Assembly: GCF_029846235.1 (NCBI RefSeq)
Contig: NZ_JARVWP010000008.1
Location: 62,001 to 126,000 of the forward strand
Source of the DNA: Bradyrhizobium sp. CER78
GTDB taxonomy: Bacteria > Pseudomonadota > Alphaproteobacteria > Rhizobiales > Xanthobacteraceae
Length of the DNA stretch: 64,000 nucleotides
Direction: 5' to 3'
Part shown: positions 45,610-53,222 of the stretch, piece by piece
Numbering within the stretch: the first letter of the stretch is position 1
How the letters are laid out: every line of letters begins with the position of its first letter
Program-made: the position numbers and the translations under genes
The notes under the pieces: generated by a model
Seen by the model: the letters and a program-made list of their open reading frames with translations, nothing else
Database searches by the model: none
Told to the model about the DNA's origin: nothing

Positions 45610-45742
45610 GGTTCACCTCTCCCTTGGAAGAGGTCGATTTGCGCAGCAAATCGGGTGAGGGGTTATGGTCTATTGAGAGGGCAAGAGCCCTCACCCGGAT
45701 TGCTTCGCAATCCGACCTCTCCCCAACGGGGAGAGGTGAACC
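45610..45742. repeat. Composite palindromic element B
   Basis: Outer arms GGTTCACCTCTCCC (45610-45623) and GGGAGAGGTGAACC (45729-45742) are perfect inverted repeats. Inner parts are GATTTGCGCAGCAAATC, GGGTGAGGG paired with CCCTCACCC, and GGATTGCTTCGCAATCC. The arms match the single hairpin at 22025 and element D at 52431. Confidence 0.8.
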
Positions 45743-45832
45743 GAGACCGCGCCAAACCGATTCAACCAAAACTCATCCCGCCTTAGACCATGACCGCGTC
45801 GTCCACTTGGTGGTGACTATCGCGACATCGAC

Positions 45833-45925
45833 CTAGTTGGGTCCAAAAATCATGTAGAGCAGCGTCGTCCCGACAACGGCTGTCCAGCCGATCGAAGCTG
45901 CAATGGCCCACACCTGTATCGGCAT
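45833..45925 (-). CDS. Possible 30-aa single-span membrane protein
   Basis: ATG 45925 to TAG 45833 encodes MPIQVWAIAASIGWTAVVGT plus LLYMIFGPN and one further residue, a single hydrophobic helix. A strong GGAGG sits 9 bp upstream of the start and is itself in a palindrome GGAGG-GAT-CCTCC (45939-45927), which could hide the ribosome site. Between repeat element B and the PilZ gene. Shortness limits confidence. Confidence 0.4.
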   Translation of the reverse strand: MPIQVWAIAASIGWTAVVGTTLLYMIFGPN

Positions 45926-46358
45926 TGGAGGATCCCTCCGCAAATTCAATGCAGCAAAACGAAATGAAGCAAAACGAAGAGGTCGCTGGCGCTGACAGCG
46001 ACCTCCTGGACCCGATCTCAAATGAACATCTTGGAAATACAATCGCCGCCGAAGGTCCGTCATCATTAGAGAATGAATCGGCGCTCCGGTGAAGAGCAAA
46101 CACGCCCGTTCCCCAGCGGAACAATTGCAACGTTGCGAGGGCGACACACTTTCCTCAGGGCTGGGCGAGCAATCCCTATCGAACGGCTGGTTACGGCGCC
46201 GACGCGGCAAGGCCACGACAAGCATGGGCCTGTTGCTGCGGCGGGATCATTTCCCGTACCTGCCCGGCACAGTCAGCGCGCGTCGATTGTCAAATCCCGC
46301 GCATGCCCACGACATGCAGCCATGGGGCGTCGCGTTCAGCGTGACCTGAGCACGCGTT
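45926..46358. other. Intergenic stretch, no gene supported
   Basis: Short overlapping frames only, without binding sites or family resemblance. The first part contains a small direct repeat AGCAAAACGAA (45953-45963 and 45969-45979). Confidence 0.4.
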
Positions 46359-46697
46359 TCACTCAGTGTGAAACTTGACGCCGACCCATCCGCCTCTGCG
46401 CCAGATCACATTGCACAACCAGGTCTTGCTCGGCGGAATGATGAGGGTGAACTGATCGGGCAGTTCGGAATGCTGGTCTGCCCACACAGCGGCGCCGTCT
46501 TCTGTGATGTCCCGCACGGTACAGCACAGCGACAGGTCGTCAAACCTGATCAGGGCATCATCCAAAGACGGATTGCGCGCAGACTTTCGTCTGTCGGGAA
46601 GGATAACCATTCCGTGGCCAATCAGTAGGTGATGCAAATCTGATTGATGCTCCGTCAGAAAGATTGCGTTTCCACTAACGAAGCCCTGATGCGGCAC
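46359..46697 (-). CDS. PilZ domain protein (c-di-GMP binding candidate)
   Basis: 112 aa from 46697, or 83 aa from ATG 46610 (MVILPDRRKSARNPS). The PilZ RxxxR-type motif is DRRKSAR and the second motif is RDITEDGAAVW, a variant of (D/N)xSxxG. The barrel ends with CNVIWRRGGWVGVKF. In alphaproteobacteria such single-domain proteins respond to cyclic di-GMP and affect motility or polysaccharide production. The variant second motif (DxTxxG) leaves binding uncertain. Confidence 0.75.
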   Translation of the reverse strand: MPHQGFVSGNAIFLTEHQSDLHHLLIGHGMVILPDRRKSARNPSLDDALIRFDDLSLCCTVRDITEDGAAVWADQHSELPDQFTLIIPPSKTWLCNVIWRRGGWVGVKFHTE

Positions 46698-46723
46698 CGC
46701 GCGCCGAAGCCCGACAAACCATT

Positions 46724-47224
46724 TCAGGCCCTGCGCCGATTGGATCGATCCTTCCCCCGCCGGCGGCGTGGCCAGTCACGACGTCTTTGGGAAGGATCAA
46801 GCGATCTTGCGACCTCCGCCACTGGCTTTGCTGCGGGCTTGCTGGATTGCAGATCGGCGACTGATCGACGCGGTGGCTCTATCCGATTGGCAACCGCCGC
46901 CTCGAGCGCGGCGAGGAATTGCCGTCCCTCATCGGTGATTTCCCAGCCTTGATGATCGCGGAGAACGTATCTGGCCGAGAAGATATTCAGATCCGGTGCA
47001 TGCTGAGCCAAGCGCTTCATGCGATCGGTCCAGTCTTTGCCGCTGTTCATCAGGATTTCGATGGCGTGCCGGATTTCGGCAACGGAGGCACGCCCGGCGG
47101 ACTGGCCGGCCAGCACTTTCAAGACGGTCAGTTGGAAGGACACTTCCACGTCTCCGGTCTGGCAGAAAATAGTGTCGGCGAGGCCGATTAACAGCCGGTC
47201 AAATTTCGTCCTTGCCGCCAACAA
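46724..47224 (-). CDS. Hypothetical protein with winged-helix-like middle and basic tail
   Basis: 166 aa if started at TTG 47224; no ATG with a good binding site precedes the core. The region KVLAGQSAGRASVAEIRHAIEILMNSGKDWTDRM ... VLRDHQGWEITDEGRQFLAALEAAV resembles a winged helix of the Mrr-N type. The last 35 residues are Arg-rich (RRRDWPRRRRGKDRSNRRR). Function unknown; DNA binding is plausible. Just upstream of the PilZ gene on the same strand (26 bp). Confidence 0.55.
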   Translation of the reverse strand: MLAARTKFDRLLIGLADTIFCQTGDVEVSFQLTVLKVLAGQSAGRASVAEIRHAIEILMNSGKDWTDRMKRLAQHAPDLNIFSARYVLRDHQGWEITDEGRQFLAALEAAVANRIEPPRRSVADLQSSKPAAKPVAEVARSLDPSQRRRDWPRRRRGKDRSNRRRA

Positions 47225-47611
47225 TAGCGTAATGGATCAAGCGCTCCGCGCCGGGATCAATGACGCCGCGGAGTCAACCTGAACCGGAATGGATGATGCG
47301 ACGGCCGGAGTTCCCGAATTAACCTGATCGCGCAGCATCAAGCTTAACGCGCGAGTTCGTTTGCTTTAGCGCGGGCACCGATCAAACATCAGCGTACCGG
47401 ATATTGCCCTCCATCCGGGTCCACCATGGCGAAGCCGTCGCGCCACGATATTCGGTGTGGCGACTTCGCTCTGGGCCAGCACCAACAGCCGCGTCGTCTT
47501 CGCCTCGACGGCCGATCCACCAGGGCCACTGGCATCCGCGACGCGGGCGCCGAAGGCCGCGCACGTCAGGCGCGCGCATGATTGCGCTGATGTCAGGCCG
47601 GACGCGCAGGC
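47225..47611 (+). pseudogene. Remnant of a second copy of the 219-aa gene
   Basis: Bases from about 47540 to 47614 encode, in frame, TRAPKAAHVRRAHDCADVRP followed by DAQA and a stop. The intact gene ends TPKAAGARRAHDAADAGRDV plus QA with the same ATGA overlap to its neighbour. Upstream of about 47480 the similarity fades and no full-length frame exists. The rest of this gap (47225-47400) shows nothing I can assign. Confidence 0.65.
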
Positions 47612-47878
47612 ATGAGCGATCACATCGGCACGACCGGCCCGATGCTGGCGAGCCCGCGCTGCCGCGCCAAGACCCGCACCGGCGGCGCGTGCCGCGCGCC
47701 GGCAGTGCGCGGCTAGAGGCGCTGCCGCATGCACGGGGGCGCAAAGGGATCCGGCGCGCCACGGGCAAACCGGAACGCGCGCAAGCACGGACTGTTCACG
47801 AGGGATGCGATTGCGGAGCGGAGGCGGATTCGGGCGTTGTTGGGGGAAGTGCGGAAGCTGCTGGAGGGGATGAAGTGA
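47612..47878 (+). pseudogene. Second HGG-motif gene, inactivated by one nonsense codon
   Basis: The frame from ATG 47612 reads MSDHIGTTGPMLASPRCRAK and continues in parallel with the 45303 gene, including RMHGGAKGSGAPRANRNARK, to a stop at 47876-47878. Codon 35 (47714-47716) is TAG where the intact copy has AAG, a single base change. All other positions stay in frame, so the damage is recent or the TAG is bypassed. It forms a duplicated cassette with the remnant just upstream. Confidence 0.8.
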
Positions 47879-47959
47879 GCAGCTGCGAAAACACAGGATA
47901 CTAATCCTAGAGCGGCGGTTGACTTCCAATCGCGAACGGTTGGCGCTTCCTAAAAACGA

Positions 47960-47987
47960 CCGATGCCGCCCAAAGGGGCGGCATCGG
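47960..47987. terminator. Strong hairpin
   Basis: CCGATGCCGCCC (47960-47971) pairs with GGGCGGCATCGG (47976-47987), a perfect 12-bp stem with a 4-nt loop. A small second stem GGCG-CAAAA-CGCC follows. It lies between the HGG pseudogene and the convergent HEPN-like gene and is well placed to stop transcripts from either side. Confidence 0.55.
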
Positions 47988-48139
47988 AGGCGCAAAACGC
48001 CACTTTACAGCTATTCAGGCGGGCTCATTGTTCAGACCTCCGTTCAGGTCGCTCTCGATGACAGAAATAGGCAATAAGCCAAATCGTTCCAGACCCCAGC
48101 ATTCTTGACCAGTATGCCAGAATGCATGTGTCAAACACA

Positions 48140-49402
48140 TCACATTACGCTGTCTTGGTAAACAATAACTTCGCCTGCCACGATAGACATCAGCCATGCC
48201 CAAGGCTGGAGTTGGGTCAAATTTTCGGGCGTTGGCGCGATCACCGCACCTTTAGAGGGCTCCTTGCCGTGCGAGAGCGCGTTCCGAATGGACCTAGTTA
48301 CTTGGTTGAACTTCTTATTCCAGTCATGCTCAAACGTCTCGAACGTGGTCTTCTCGTGAATAAGGGCGGGTAGCACAAAACCGCCATCGAACATTAGAGA
48401 TTTTGCAAAGTAGTCTTTGTTCTTTTCGACTTCGGTCCACACCAATCGGCAGTTCAATTCACCAAGAAGGGTATCCATCTTTGCACCCTCCCACACCTTA
48501 GACTCTTGAACGTGATCGATGATCTTGATCACAAGAGCATCCATCTCGTCTTTGAAATGGGGCGTCAAAAGAGCCTTCCGCACGGCACGTTTGACGCCGT
48601 CTTCGATGAAGTAGAAGGATGAGAATTCGATGATTTGATAGCAGTAGAGAAATCGTCGGAAGACATCACCGCCGCGCGACGCTGTCCAGAAATGTAGCAA
48701 GTTTGAATTCAACTCTTGTGCGCGGACATCGGTCGGAAATTTCGTCGCTACATATCGTTCTCTTGTCGAATATTCCGACGCTTGCTTCGGGGGATGTAGA
48801 TCGATCTTCGGAGAGAACGTATCGTAGTACGTCATATAAAAATTTAGATGTCGGACGAGTTCGACAGCCAATATATCGTCCCAGTCGAAATTTCGAATCC
48901 AGAACGAAATTGGTTCTAGTGGCAAGTCCTTGAGACTTTCGAGTCGTCCCGTCGCCTTGAATGCGCTCCACTGGAAGGACTGCAAGTTTCTATGTTCCGT
49001 CGTCGATGGGCCGGTAAATATTGCAGATCCGGCGGCCGTAAGCAGGCGCTCGCTGGCAGCACCAAATTCGCAGGTGTAGTCCACATCTTTAAATCCGAAC
49101 GTGAATCGGCGTCCCTTCATGTCGCGTTGCGTTCCAGTTAGCGGAAACGCCGTATAAATGATCTCAAAGTCCTTGGTGTCTGAATGCCAGATTGCCGTGA
49201 ATCTTTCCGGGAAAAGCAGATTGTTGAATGCTTCATAGAATGCAGCTGCGTCCTCCGTTGGCACTTGGAAAACTATTGAATCGTCATTCCAAGCCTTAAA
49301 TACGCAGATGCGATCTGTGGACTCTGGATAGAAAGCGACTGATGTGTTCGGATTGCGCTGTAGAAACGGGGCCAGAGCCAACCTAACTTCGTCCAAAGAC
49401 AT
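48140..49402 (-). CDS. Hypothetical protein with C-terminal HEPN-like motif, low GC
   Basis: 420 aa, no known full-length family recognised. The N-terminal 200 residues look like a beta-rich domain (TSVAFYPESTDRICVFKAWNDDSIVFQVP... RFTFGFKDVDYTCEFGAAS). The C-terminal 200 are helical, ending NQVTRSIRNALSHGKEP where Arg373 and His378 form an RX4H motif. RNxxxHG is the HEPN ribonuclease signature and the layout resembles ApeA-type HEPN proteins. The base composition is far less GC-rich than the flanks, with codons such as AAA, ATA and TTT common, so it was probably acquired by transfer. It stands alone, without a partner antitoxin on the same strand. Confidence 0.75.
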   Translation of the reverse strand: MSLDEVRLALAPFLQRNPNTSVAFYPESTDRICVFKAWNDDSIVFQVPTEDAAAFYEAFNNLLFPERFTAIWHSDTKDFEIIYTAFPLTGTQRDMKGRRFTFGFKDVDYTCEFGAASERLLTAAGSAIFTGPSTTEHRNLQSFQWSAFKATGRLESLKDLPLEPISFWIRNFDWDDILAVELVRHLNFYMTYYDTFSPKIDLHPPKQASEYSTRERYVATKFPTDVRAQELNSNLLHFWTASRGGDVFRRFLYCYQIIEFSSFYFIEDGVKRAVRKALLTPHFKDEMDALVIKIIDHVQESKVWEGAKMDTLLGELNCRLVWTEVEKNKDYFAKSLMFDGGFVLPALIHEKTTFETFEHDWNKKFNQVTRSIRNALSHGKEPSKGAVIAPTPENLTQLQPWAWLMSIVAGEVIVYQDSVM

Positions 49403-49417
49403 ATCTATTTTCCCTTG

Positions 49418-49573
49418 ATGGATGGCAGCCCATGGTCGCTAAGAAAGCACCCAGATGAGCGACACAGCGAGGAAGAAGCGCAACAATTATTCTTGGGCTC
49501 GCTGAAAGCGGCGCTGAATACGCCGCACAGAGCCGCGAACAACCTCGAAAAAGAACGCGGAGAGAAAGCCTAG
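49418..49573 (+). CDS. Possible 51-aa remnant or small protein divergent from the HEPN-like gene
   Basis: ATG 49418 to TAG 49571 gives a frame starting MDGSPWSLRKHPDERHSEEE and ending in a helical, charged segment with FLGSLKAALNTPHR. The last part resembles short rhizobial proteins containing ALKxxLxTPP. No Shine-Dalgarno is seen, so it may be a decayed gene. Confidence 0.25.
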   Translation: MDGSPWSLRKHPDERHSEEEAQQLFLGSLKAALNTPHRAANNLEKERGEKA

Positions 49574-49592
49574 TGAGTGAGGCAAGTTGCCT

Positions 49593-49778
49593 TCAGCCGA
49601 TAACAGGGCCGCCGTCGTCTTCAACAACGCTGTGAGGCGAAAATGACTTCCCTTGCGGTTTGTCGCTCTTGTCAAACCATTCGCACCACAATTCTCCGTC
49701 GTTCTGCACAGCTGTAACGGTCATAAGTGGTCCGCCAGATTTAAGACGCACCGTGTCTCCGGCTTTGAAATTTGCCAT
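49593..49778 (-). CDS. DUF2158 (YodC-like) protein
   Basis: 61 aa, the usual size of YodC-type proteins. It starts MANFKAGDTVRLKSGGPLMTV, the signature of the DUF2158 SH3-like barrel, and has the conserved LWCEWFDKSDKPQGKSF with the family's C-x-W-F. AGGAGGGATTT upstream is a strong ribosome site. Function is unknown. Divergent from a second DUF2158 gene 30 bp away. Confidence 0.88.
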   Translation of the reverse strand: MANFKAGDTVRLKSGGPLMTVTAVQNDGELWCEWFDKSDKPQGKSFSPHSVVEDDGGPVIG

Positions 49779-49808
49779 CTTGAAATCCCTCCTACCTAAA
49801 GTAGAGCG

Positions 49809-50096
49809 ATGACACTAAATCACCGAAGGATTAATGCAAGCGATCTGCGTCTAGTTCGTTCGGCTGATCAATTTCTCAGCCGATTCGAGAAGCCGCTTGA
49901 GATGGGAGGTTTCGTGCGGCTCAACAGCGGCGGACCGATTATGATCGTCGTGGATTTTGATCGTGACGACCTTGTTTGTGCTTGGCGAAATTGCGAGGGG
50001 ATAATTTCTGAGCGTGGCCTGCCTGCTGCTTGCGTTCACCGCGTTTCGCCCGCCAGTGGAGAAATCGACGGGGGATCCGGGACAAATCTCGCTTAG
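49809..50096 (+). CDS. Second DUF2158-like protein with N-terminal extension
   Basis: 95 aa. Residues 33-58 read GGFVRLNSGGPIMIVVDFD and DDLVCAWRN, paralogous to the neighbouring YodC-like protein. About 30 extra residues precede the barrel and 35 follow it. It is divergently transcribed from the 61-aa paralogue with only 30 bp between start codons, so both promoters must overlap the opposite gene or be very compact. Confidence 0.75.
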   Translation: MTLNHRRINASDLRLVRSADQFLSRFEKPLEMGGFVRLNSGGPIMIVVDFDRDDLVCAWRNCEGIISERGLPAACVHRVSPASGEIDGGSGTNLA

Positions 50097-50099
50097 CAA

Positions 50100-50171
50100 G
50101 TAGCCCACATGAGCGCAGCGACACGCGGCAACGGACCATCCCCCGGATGTCGCTGCGCTCATCCGGGCTAC
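50100..50171. repeat. Palindromic element of the GAGCGCAGCGACA type, copy 1
   Basis: GTAGCCCACATGAGCGCAGC and the following GACA (50100-50123) form the left arm. The right arm (50148-50171) is its complement with 22 of 24 positions matching. A diverged copy is at 55431-55532. I recall this AGCCCGGATGAGCGCAGCGACA motif as a frequent dispersed palindrome of Bradyrhizobium. Confidence 0.75.
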
Positions 50172-50306
50172 GCTTGGTGCGGCTGGTCGAGGGATGGACG
50201 ACGCGGAGGATGCGGGACGAATATGATGCAAGTAGTGGTATCAGGCATCAATTGAGTGCATTGTCAGCGTCATTCAGCTTTACTTTCATTTTGCAGGGGG
50301 CGAGCT

Positions 50307-50720
50307 ATGCGATGGGTGGTCAGTACTTTGCTTTTCTTATTCGCGGCAACGCAGGCGCATGCCCTCGAAGGCACGCTGCAGGAATCGCTCAGTTGCCCGG
50401 CCAGAAACTGCACGACGGTCTGCTCCGCGGCGAGCGGCACGCCCAAGACCACCGTCACCTTGTACTCGAGACTGGACGTTTACCAGCAGTCGGCGTCATC
50501 GCCGAACAAGACCTGGCTGCAAAGTGACGGCAAGCCGCACATCGTCATGTTGGGGGATACCGACACCTGCGCCTTCGACGGAGATGCGCTGCCGATTTCC
50601 CCACCGCCGATCCCGTCGGTCAACCTCGACCCACCGCCCCCGCCTCCCGGTGGCAGCACCATCTGCATCTGCATTCCGGGTCGTCCCTGCCAGCCCTTCG
50701 GCTGCACGCCTGGGCATTGA
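50307..50720 (+). CDS. Secreted Cys/Pro-rich hypothetical protein
   Basis: 137 aa from ATG 50307, which follows AGGGGGCGAGCT. A signal peptide is clear (MRWVVSTLLFLFAATQAHAL). The mature part has Cys pairs (SCPARNCTTVCSAAS; DTDTCAFDG; ICICIPGRPCQPFGC), about eight to nine cysteines in total. A proline run (PPPIPSVNLDPPPPPPGG) lies between the two groups. Likely periplasmic or extracellular and disulfide-bonded. No function recognised. Confidence 0.75.
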   Translation: MRWVVSTLLFLFAATQAHALEGTLQESLSCPARNCTTVCSAASGTPKTTVTLYSRLDVYQQSASSPNKTWLQSDGKPHIVMLGDTDTCAFDGDALPISPPPIPSVNLDPPPPPPGGSTICICIPGRPCQPFGCTPGH

Positions 50721-51145
50721 TATCCGATCCGGCGCCGCGTTTCAGGCTTCAGCTTCGCCGTCAGCATCTCGCTGGCGCGTGATGGGATTAGGCCGAATAG
50801 CGACGGCGCTACGCTCCCTCGGCGCGTTCTTACGGGGAGAGGGTTGGGGTGAGGGGCCGTTTCCGCGCATTCTGTGATAGTTGCGTCCGCGGAGACTCCC
50901 CCTCACCCGGAACGCATCTCACGACGCGTTCCGACCTCTCCCCGCACGCGGGGCGAGGTGAAGCGGAGCCCGTTGCTCGATTCGAAGCAAAGTCATCACG
51001 CTTGAGGGGCCCCGGCGAACGGCGTGACACAGCGCCTTGACGCGTGACCAGTCGAATAATAGATGACGATCGTCATTCAAATGGCCAACTCGAAATCCCG
51101 GCAATTTCGAGTCCCAACCACGCCGCCACGCGCCACAGGAGCACC
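50721..51145. repeat. Intergenic region with composite palindromic element C
   Basis: About 425 bp without a gene. From 50834 to 50943 runs an element of the same family as B and D: GGGGAGAGG with CCTCTCCCC as outer arms, GGGTGAGGGG-like parts, and GGAACGCATC paired with GACGCGTTCC. A short GTGACAC/AGCG-rich stretch near 51022 precedes the FabF-like gene. Bases 51040-51145 hold the likely promoter and a Shine-Dalgarno for it. Confidence 0.6.
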
Positions 51146-52408
51146 ATGCGTCGAATTGTCGTAACAGGCCTGGGGACGGTGTCCCCGCTGGGCTGTGGCA
51201 CCGAACTGGTCTGGTCGCGGTTGCTGGCGGGGCAGTCCGGGCTTCGGGCATTGCCGGCGTGGGCGATGAGCCTTCCGGCGCGCGTCGCCGGCATGGTGCC
51301 TGACAAGGCGGGCGATGCCGAGGGCGGGTTCGATCCTGATTCCGCGGCGCCGCGCAAGGACCAGAAGAAGATGGACCGGTTCATCCTGTTCGCGCTGCTG
51401 GCGGCGGCGGAGGCGGTGGCGCAGGCCGGCTGGATGCCCGCCGAGGCGCGTGCGCAGGAGCGCACTGCGACCGTGATCGCAACCGGGATCGGCGGGTTTC
51501 CGGCGATCGCGGACGCGGTGCGCACGGTGGAGAAGAGCGGCACGCGCCGCCTGTCGCCGTTCACCGTTCCCGCCTTCCTGGCCAATCTCGCGGCCGGGCA
51601 CATCAGCATCCGCTACGGCTACAAGGGCGCGATCGGCGCGCCGGTGACCGCCTGTGCTGCGAGCGTTCAGGCGATCGGCGATGCGGCGCGCCTGATCAGG
51701 TGCAATGAGGCCGACGTCGCGATCTGCGGCGGCGCGGAGGCCTGCATCGATCCGGTGAGCCTCGGCGGCTTTGCCGCCGCGCGGGCGCTTTCGACGTCGT
51801 TCAATGACGCGCCCGCCCGCGCCTCGCGGCCGTTCGACCGCGACCGCGACGGTTTTGTGATGGGCGAAGGCGCGGGCGTGCTCGTGATCGAGGAGCTCGA
51901 GCACGCGCTGCGGCGCGGCGCGACGCCGATCGCCGAGATCGTCGGCTACGGCACCACGGCGGACGCCTATCACATCACCGCAGGCCCCGAAGACGGCGAT
52001 GGCGCCCGCCGCGCCATGGAGATGGCGCTGGCGCAGGCCGGGTTGCGGGCGAGCGAGATCCAGCATCTCAACGCGCATTCGACATCGACGCCGGTCGGCG
52101 ATCTCAGCGAATTGGAAGCGATCAAGCGCGTGTTCGGGCGCGAGGGCGGGATCGCCGTCAGCGCGACCAAGTCGGCGACCGGGCATCTGCTGGGCGCTGC
52201 CGGCGGCATCGAGGCGATCTTCACGATCCTGGCGCTGCGCGACCAGGTGGCGCCGCCGACGCTCAACCTGGAGAACGCCGATCCGGCCGCTGAGGGTATC
52301 GACCTCGTTGCGAACGTTGCGCGGCGAATCGCGATCGAGCACGCGATCTCGAACGGCTTCGGATTTGGCGGCGTCAACGCCAGCCTGGTGTTTCGGCGCT
52401 GGGCTTGA
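51146..52408 (+). CDS. 3-oxoacyl-ACP synthase II (FabF-like)
   Basis: 420 aa from ATG 51146 with AGGAG 6 bp upstream. The condensing-enzyme triad is Cys170 (VTACAASVQ), His311 (LNAHSTSTPVGD) and His347 (KSATGHLLGAAG). It extends acyl-ACP with malonyl-ACP. There is no acyl carrier protein, FabG or FabZ gene nearby, so this is an orphan copy outside the main fatty acid cluster. A role in a specialised fatty acid (for example very long chain or lipid A acyl chains) is possible but unproven. Confidence 0.93.
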   Translation: MRRIVVTGLGTVSPLGCGTELVWSRLLAGQSGLRALPAWAMSLPARVAGMVPDKAGDAEGGFDPDSAAPRKDQKKMDRFILFALLAAAEAVAQAGWMPAEARAQERTATVIATGIGGFPAIADAVRTVEKSGTRRLSPFTVPAFLANLAAGHISIRYGYKGAIGAPVTACAASVQAIGDAARLIRCNEADVAICGGAEACIDPVSLGGFAAARALSTSFNDAPARASRPFDRDRDGFVMGEGAGVLVIEELEHALRRGATPIAEIVGYGTTADAYHITAGPEDGDGARRAMEMALAQAGLRASEIQHLNAHSTSTPVGDLSELEAIKRVFGREGGIAVSATKSATGHLLGAAGGIEAIFTILALRDQVAPPTLNLENADPAAEGIDLVANVARRIAIEHAISNGFGFGGVNASLVFRRWA

Positions 52409-52430
52409 GGCGGCCGGCTGTGCCGCAGGC

Positions 52431-52547
52431 GGTTCACCTCTCCCCGGCGGGGAGAGATGAAATCGGGTGAGGGCTGCAGGTCTCACGAGGGACCGTCACC
52501 CCTCACCCGGCGCTGCGCGCCGACCTCTCCCAAGGGAGAGGTGGACC
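52431..52547. repeat. Composite palindromic element D
   Basis: GGTTCACCTCTCCCC at the left and GGGAGAGGTGGACC at the right are near-perfect inverted arms. Inside are GGGTGAGGG paired with CCCCTCACCC and CGGCGCTGCGCGCCG. It follows the FabF-like gene by 22 bp and precedes the end of the convergent operon at 52606. Confidence 0.75.
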
Positions 52548-52605
52548 TCCTGTCGCGCTCAAATTCAACTTCGTCTCATGACGCACCATTCCCCGGCATC
52601 GCGCT

Positions 52606-53046
52606 TTAGGGCCCGGATGGTCCGGTGTCGCTGGACCGGCGACGGGACCGCCGGGCAGAAAGTCGGGCCATCGCCGCCGAGGCAGCGACGGCCGCATGCG
52701 CCGGGCGGTGCTTCGCAATATTCTCCGACAGTGTCCTGCTCTTCCGGCGCAGCCCTTCGATCGTGATCCGATCCTCCGGCCTGCGAGCGCGCACGCGGGA
52801 GATTGCCGGTGCGGCGCGCGGCGAAGGATCGGACGGCTCGGGCGGCAGCTCCGAAAGCCGCGAGGCGCTGGCGCAGAGCAGGAGAAACAGCGCGCGCTGC
52901 GCCTTGTATCGCGCTCCGGCCTGACTGCATTCCGAGCCGCACATGATGGCATGCCCGCCGCTGCCGCAGACGGCCCATTTCCACCTGCCGCGTCCGCGCC
53001 GCTTCAGCACGATGTCGAACGCCGCGAAGCGCCCGTCGCCGGTCAT
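52606..53046 (-). CDS. Hypothetical protein with Cys-rich start (146 aa)
   Basis: The N-terminal 55 residues (DIVLKRRGRGRWKWAVCGSG then HAIMCGSECSQAGARYKAQRALFLLL) are a compact unit of a kind seen in rhizobial small proteins, containing two Cys around GSG and GSE. The remaining half is basic and low-complexity and may be poorly conserved. It is the last gene of a three-gene chain with ATGA overlaps; its start overlaps the stop of the 53043 gene. Confidence 0.5.
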   Translation of the reverse strand: MTGDGRFAAFDIVLKRRGRGRWKWAVCGSGGHAIMCGSECSQAGARYKAQRALFLLLCASASRLSELPPEPSDPSPRAAPAISRVRARRPEDRITIEGLRRKSRTLSENIAKHRPAHAAVAASAAMARLSARRSRRRSSDTGPSGP

Positions 53047-53222
53047 GCCGCGAACCGCTCCGGCAAGCCGCCCTGGAGCTCGTCCAGCAGGCGCTGCTCG
53101 CGCTCGATCCGGCTTCTATAAAGTTCGCGCTCCTTCTCGGTCGCAGCGCTTGCCAGCAGCAGGCGATAGTGGCCGATGACCTTCTCGCTGCCGCGGATCA
53201 GCAGGTCGCGGAGATCGGTCAT
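53043..53222 (-). CDS. Small coiled-coil protein (59 aa)
   Basis: ATG 53222 to TGA 53043 encodes MTDLRDLLIRGSEKVIGHYR and then LLLASAATEKERELYRSRIE with a Leu/Arg-rich heptad tail ending PERFAA. It is strongly helical. Its start overlaps the stop of the 77-aa gene and its stop overlaps the start of the 146-aa gene, both as ATGA, which is good evidence that it is real. Function unknown. Confidence 0.75.
   Translation of the reverse strand: MTDLRDLLIRGSEKVIGHYRLLLASAATEKERELYRSRIEREQRLLDELQGGLPERFAA

Noticed and set aside
50834..52547. Repeats in the accessory region as a possible CRISPR array
   Set aside because: The repeats are long palindromes at irregular distances, without uniform spacers and without cas genes.
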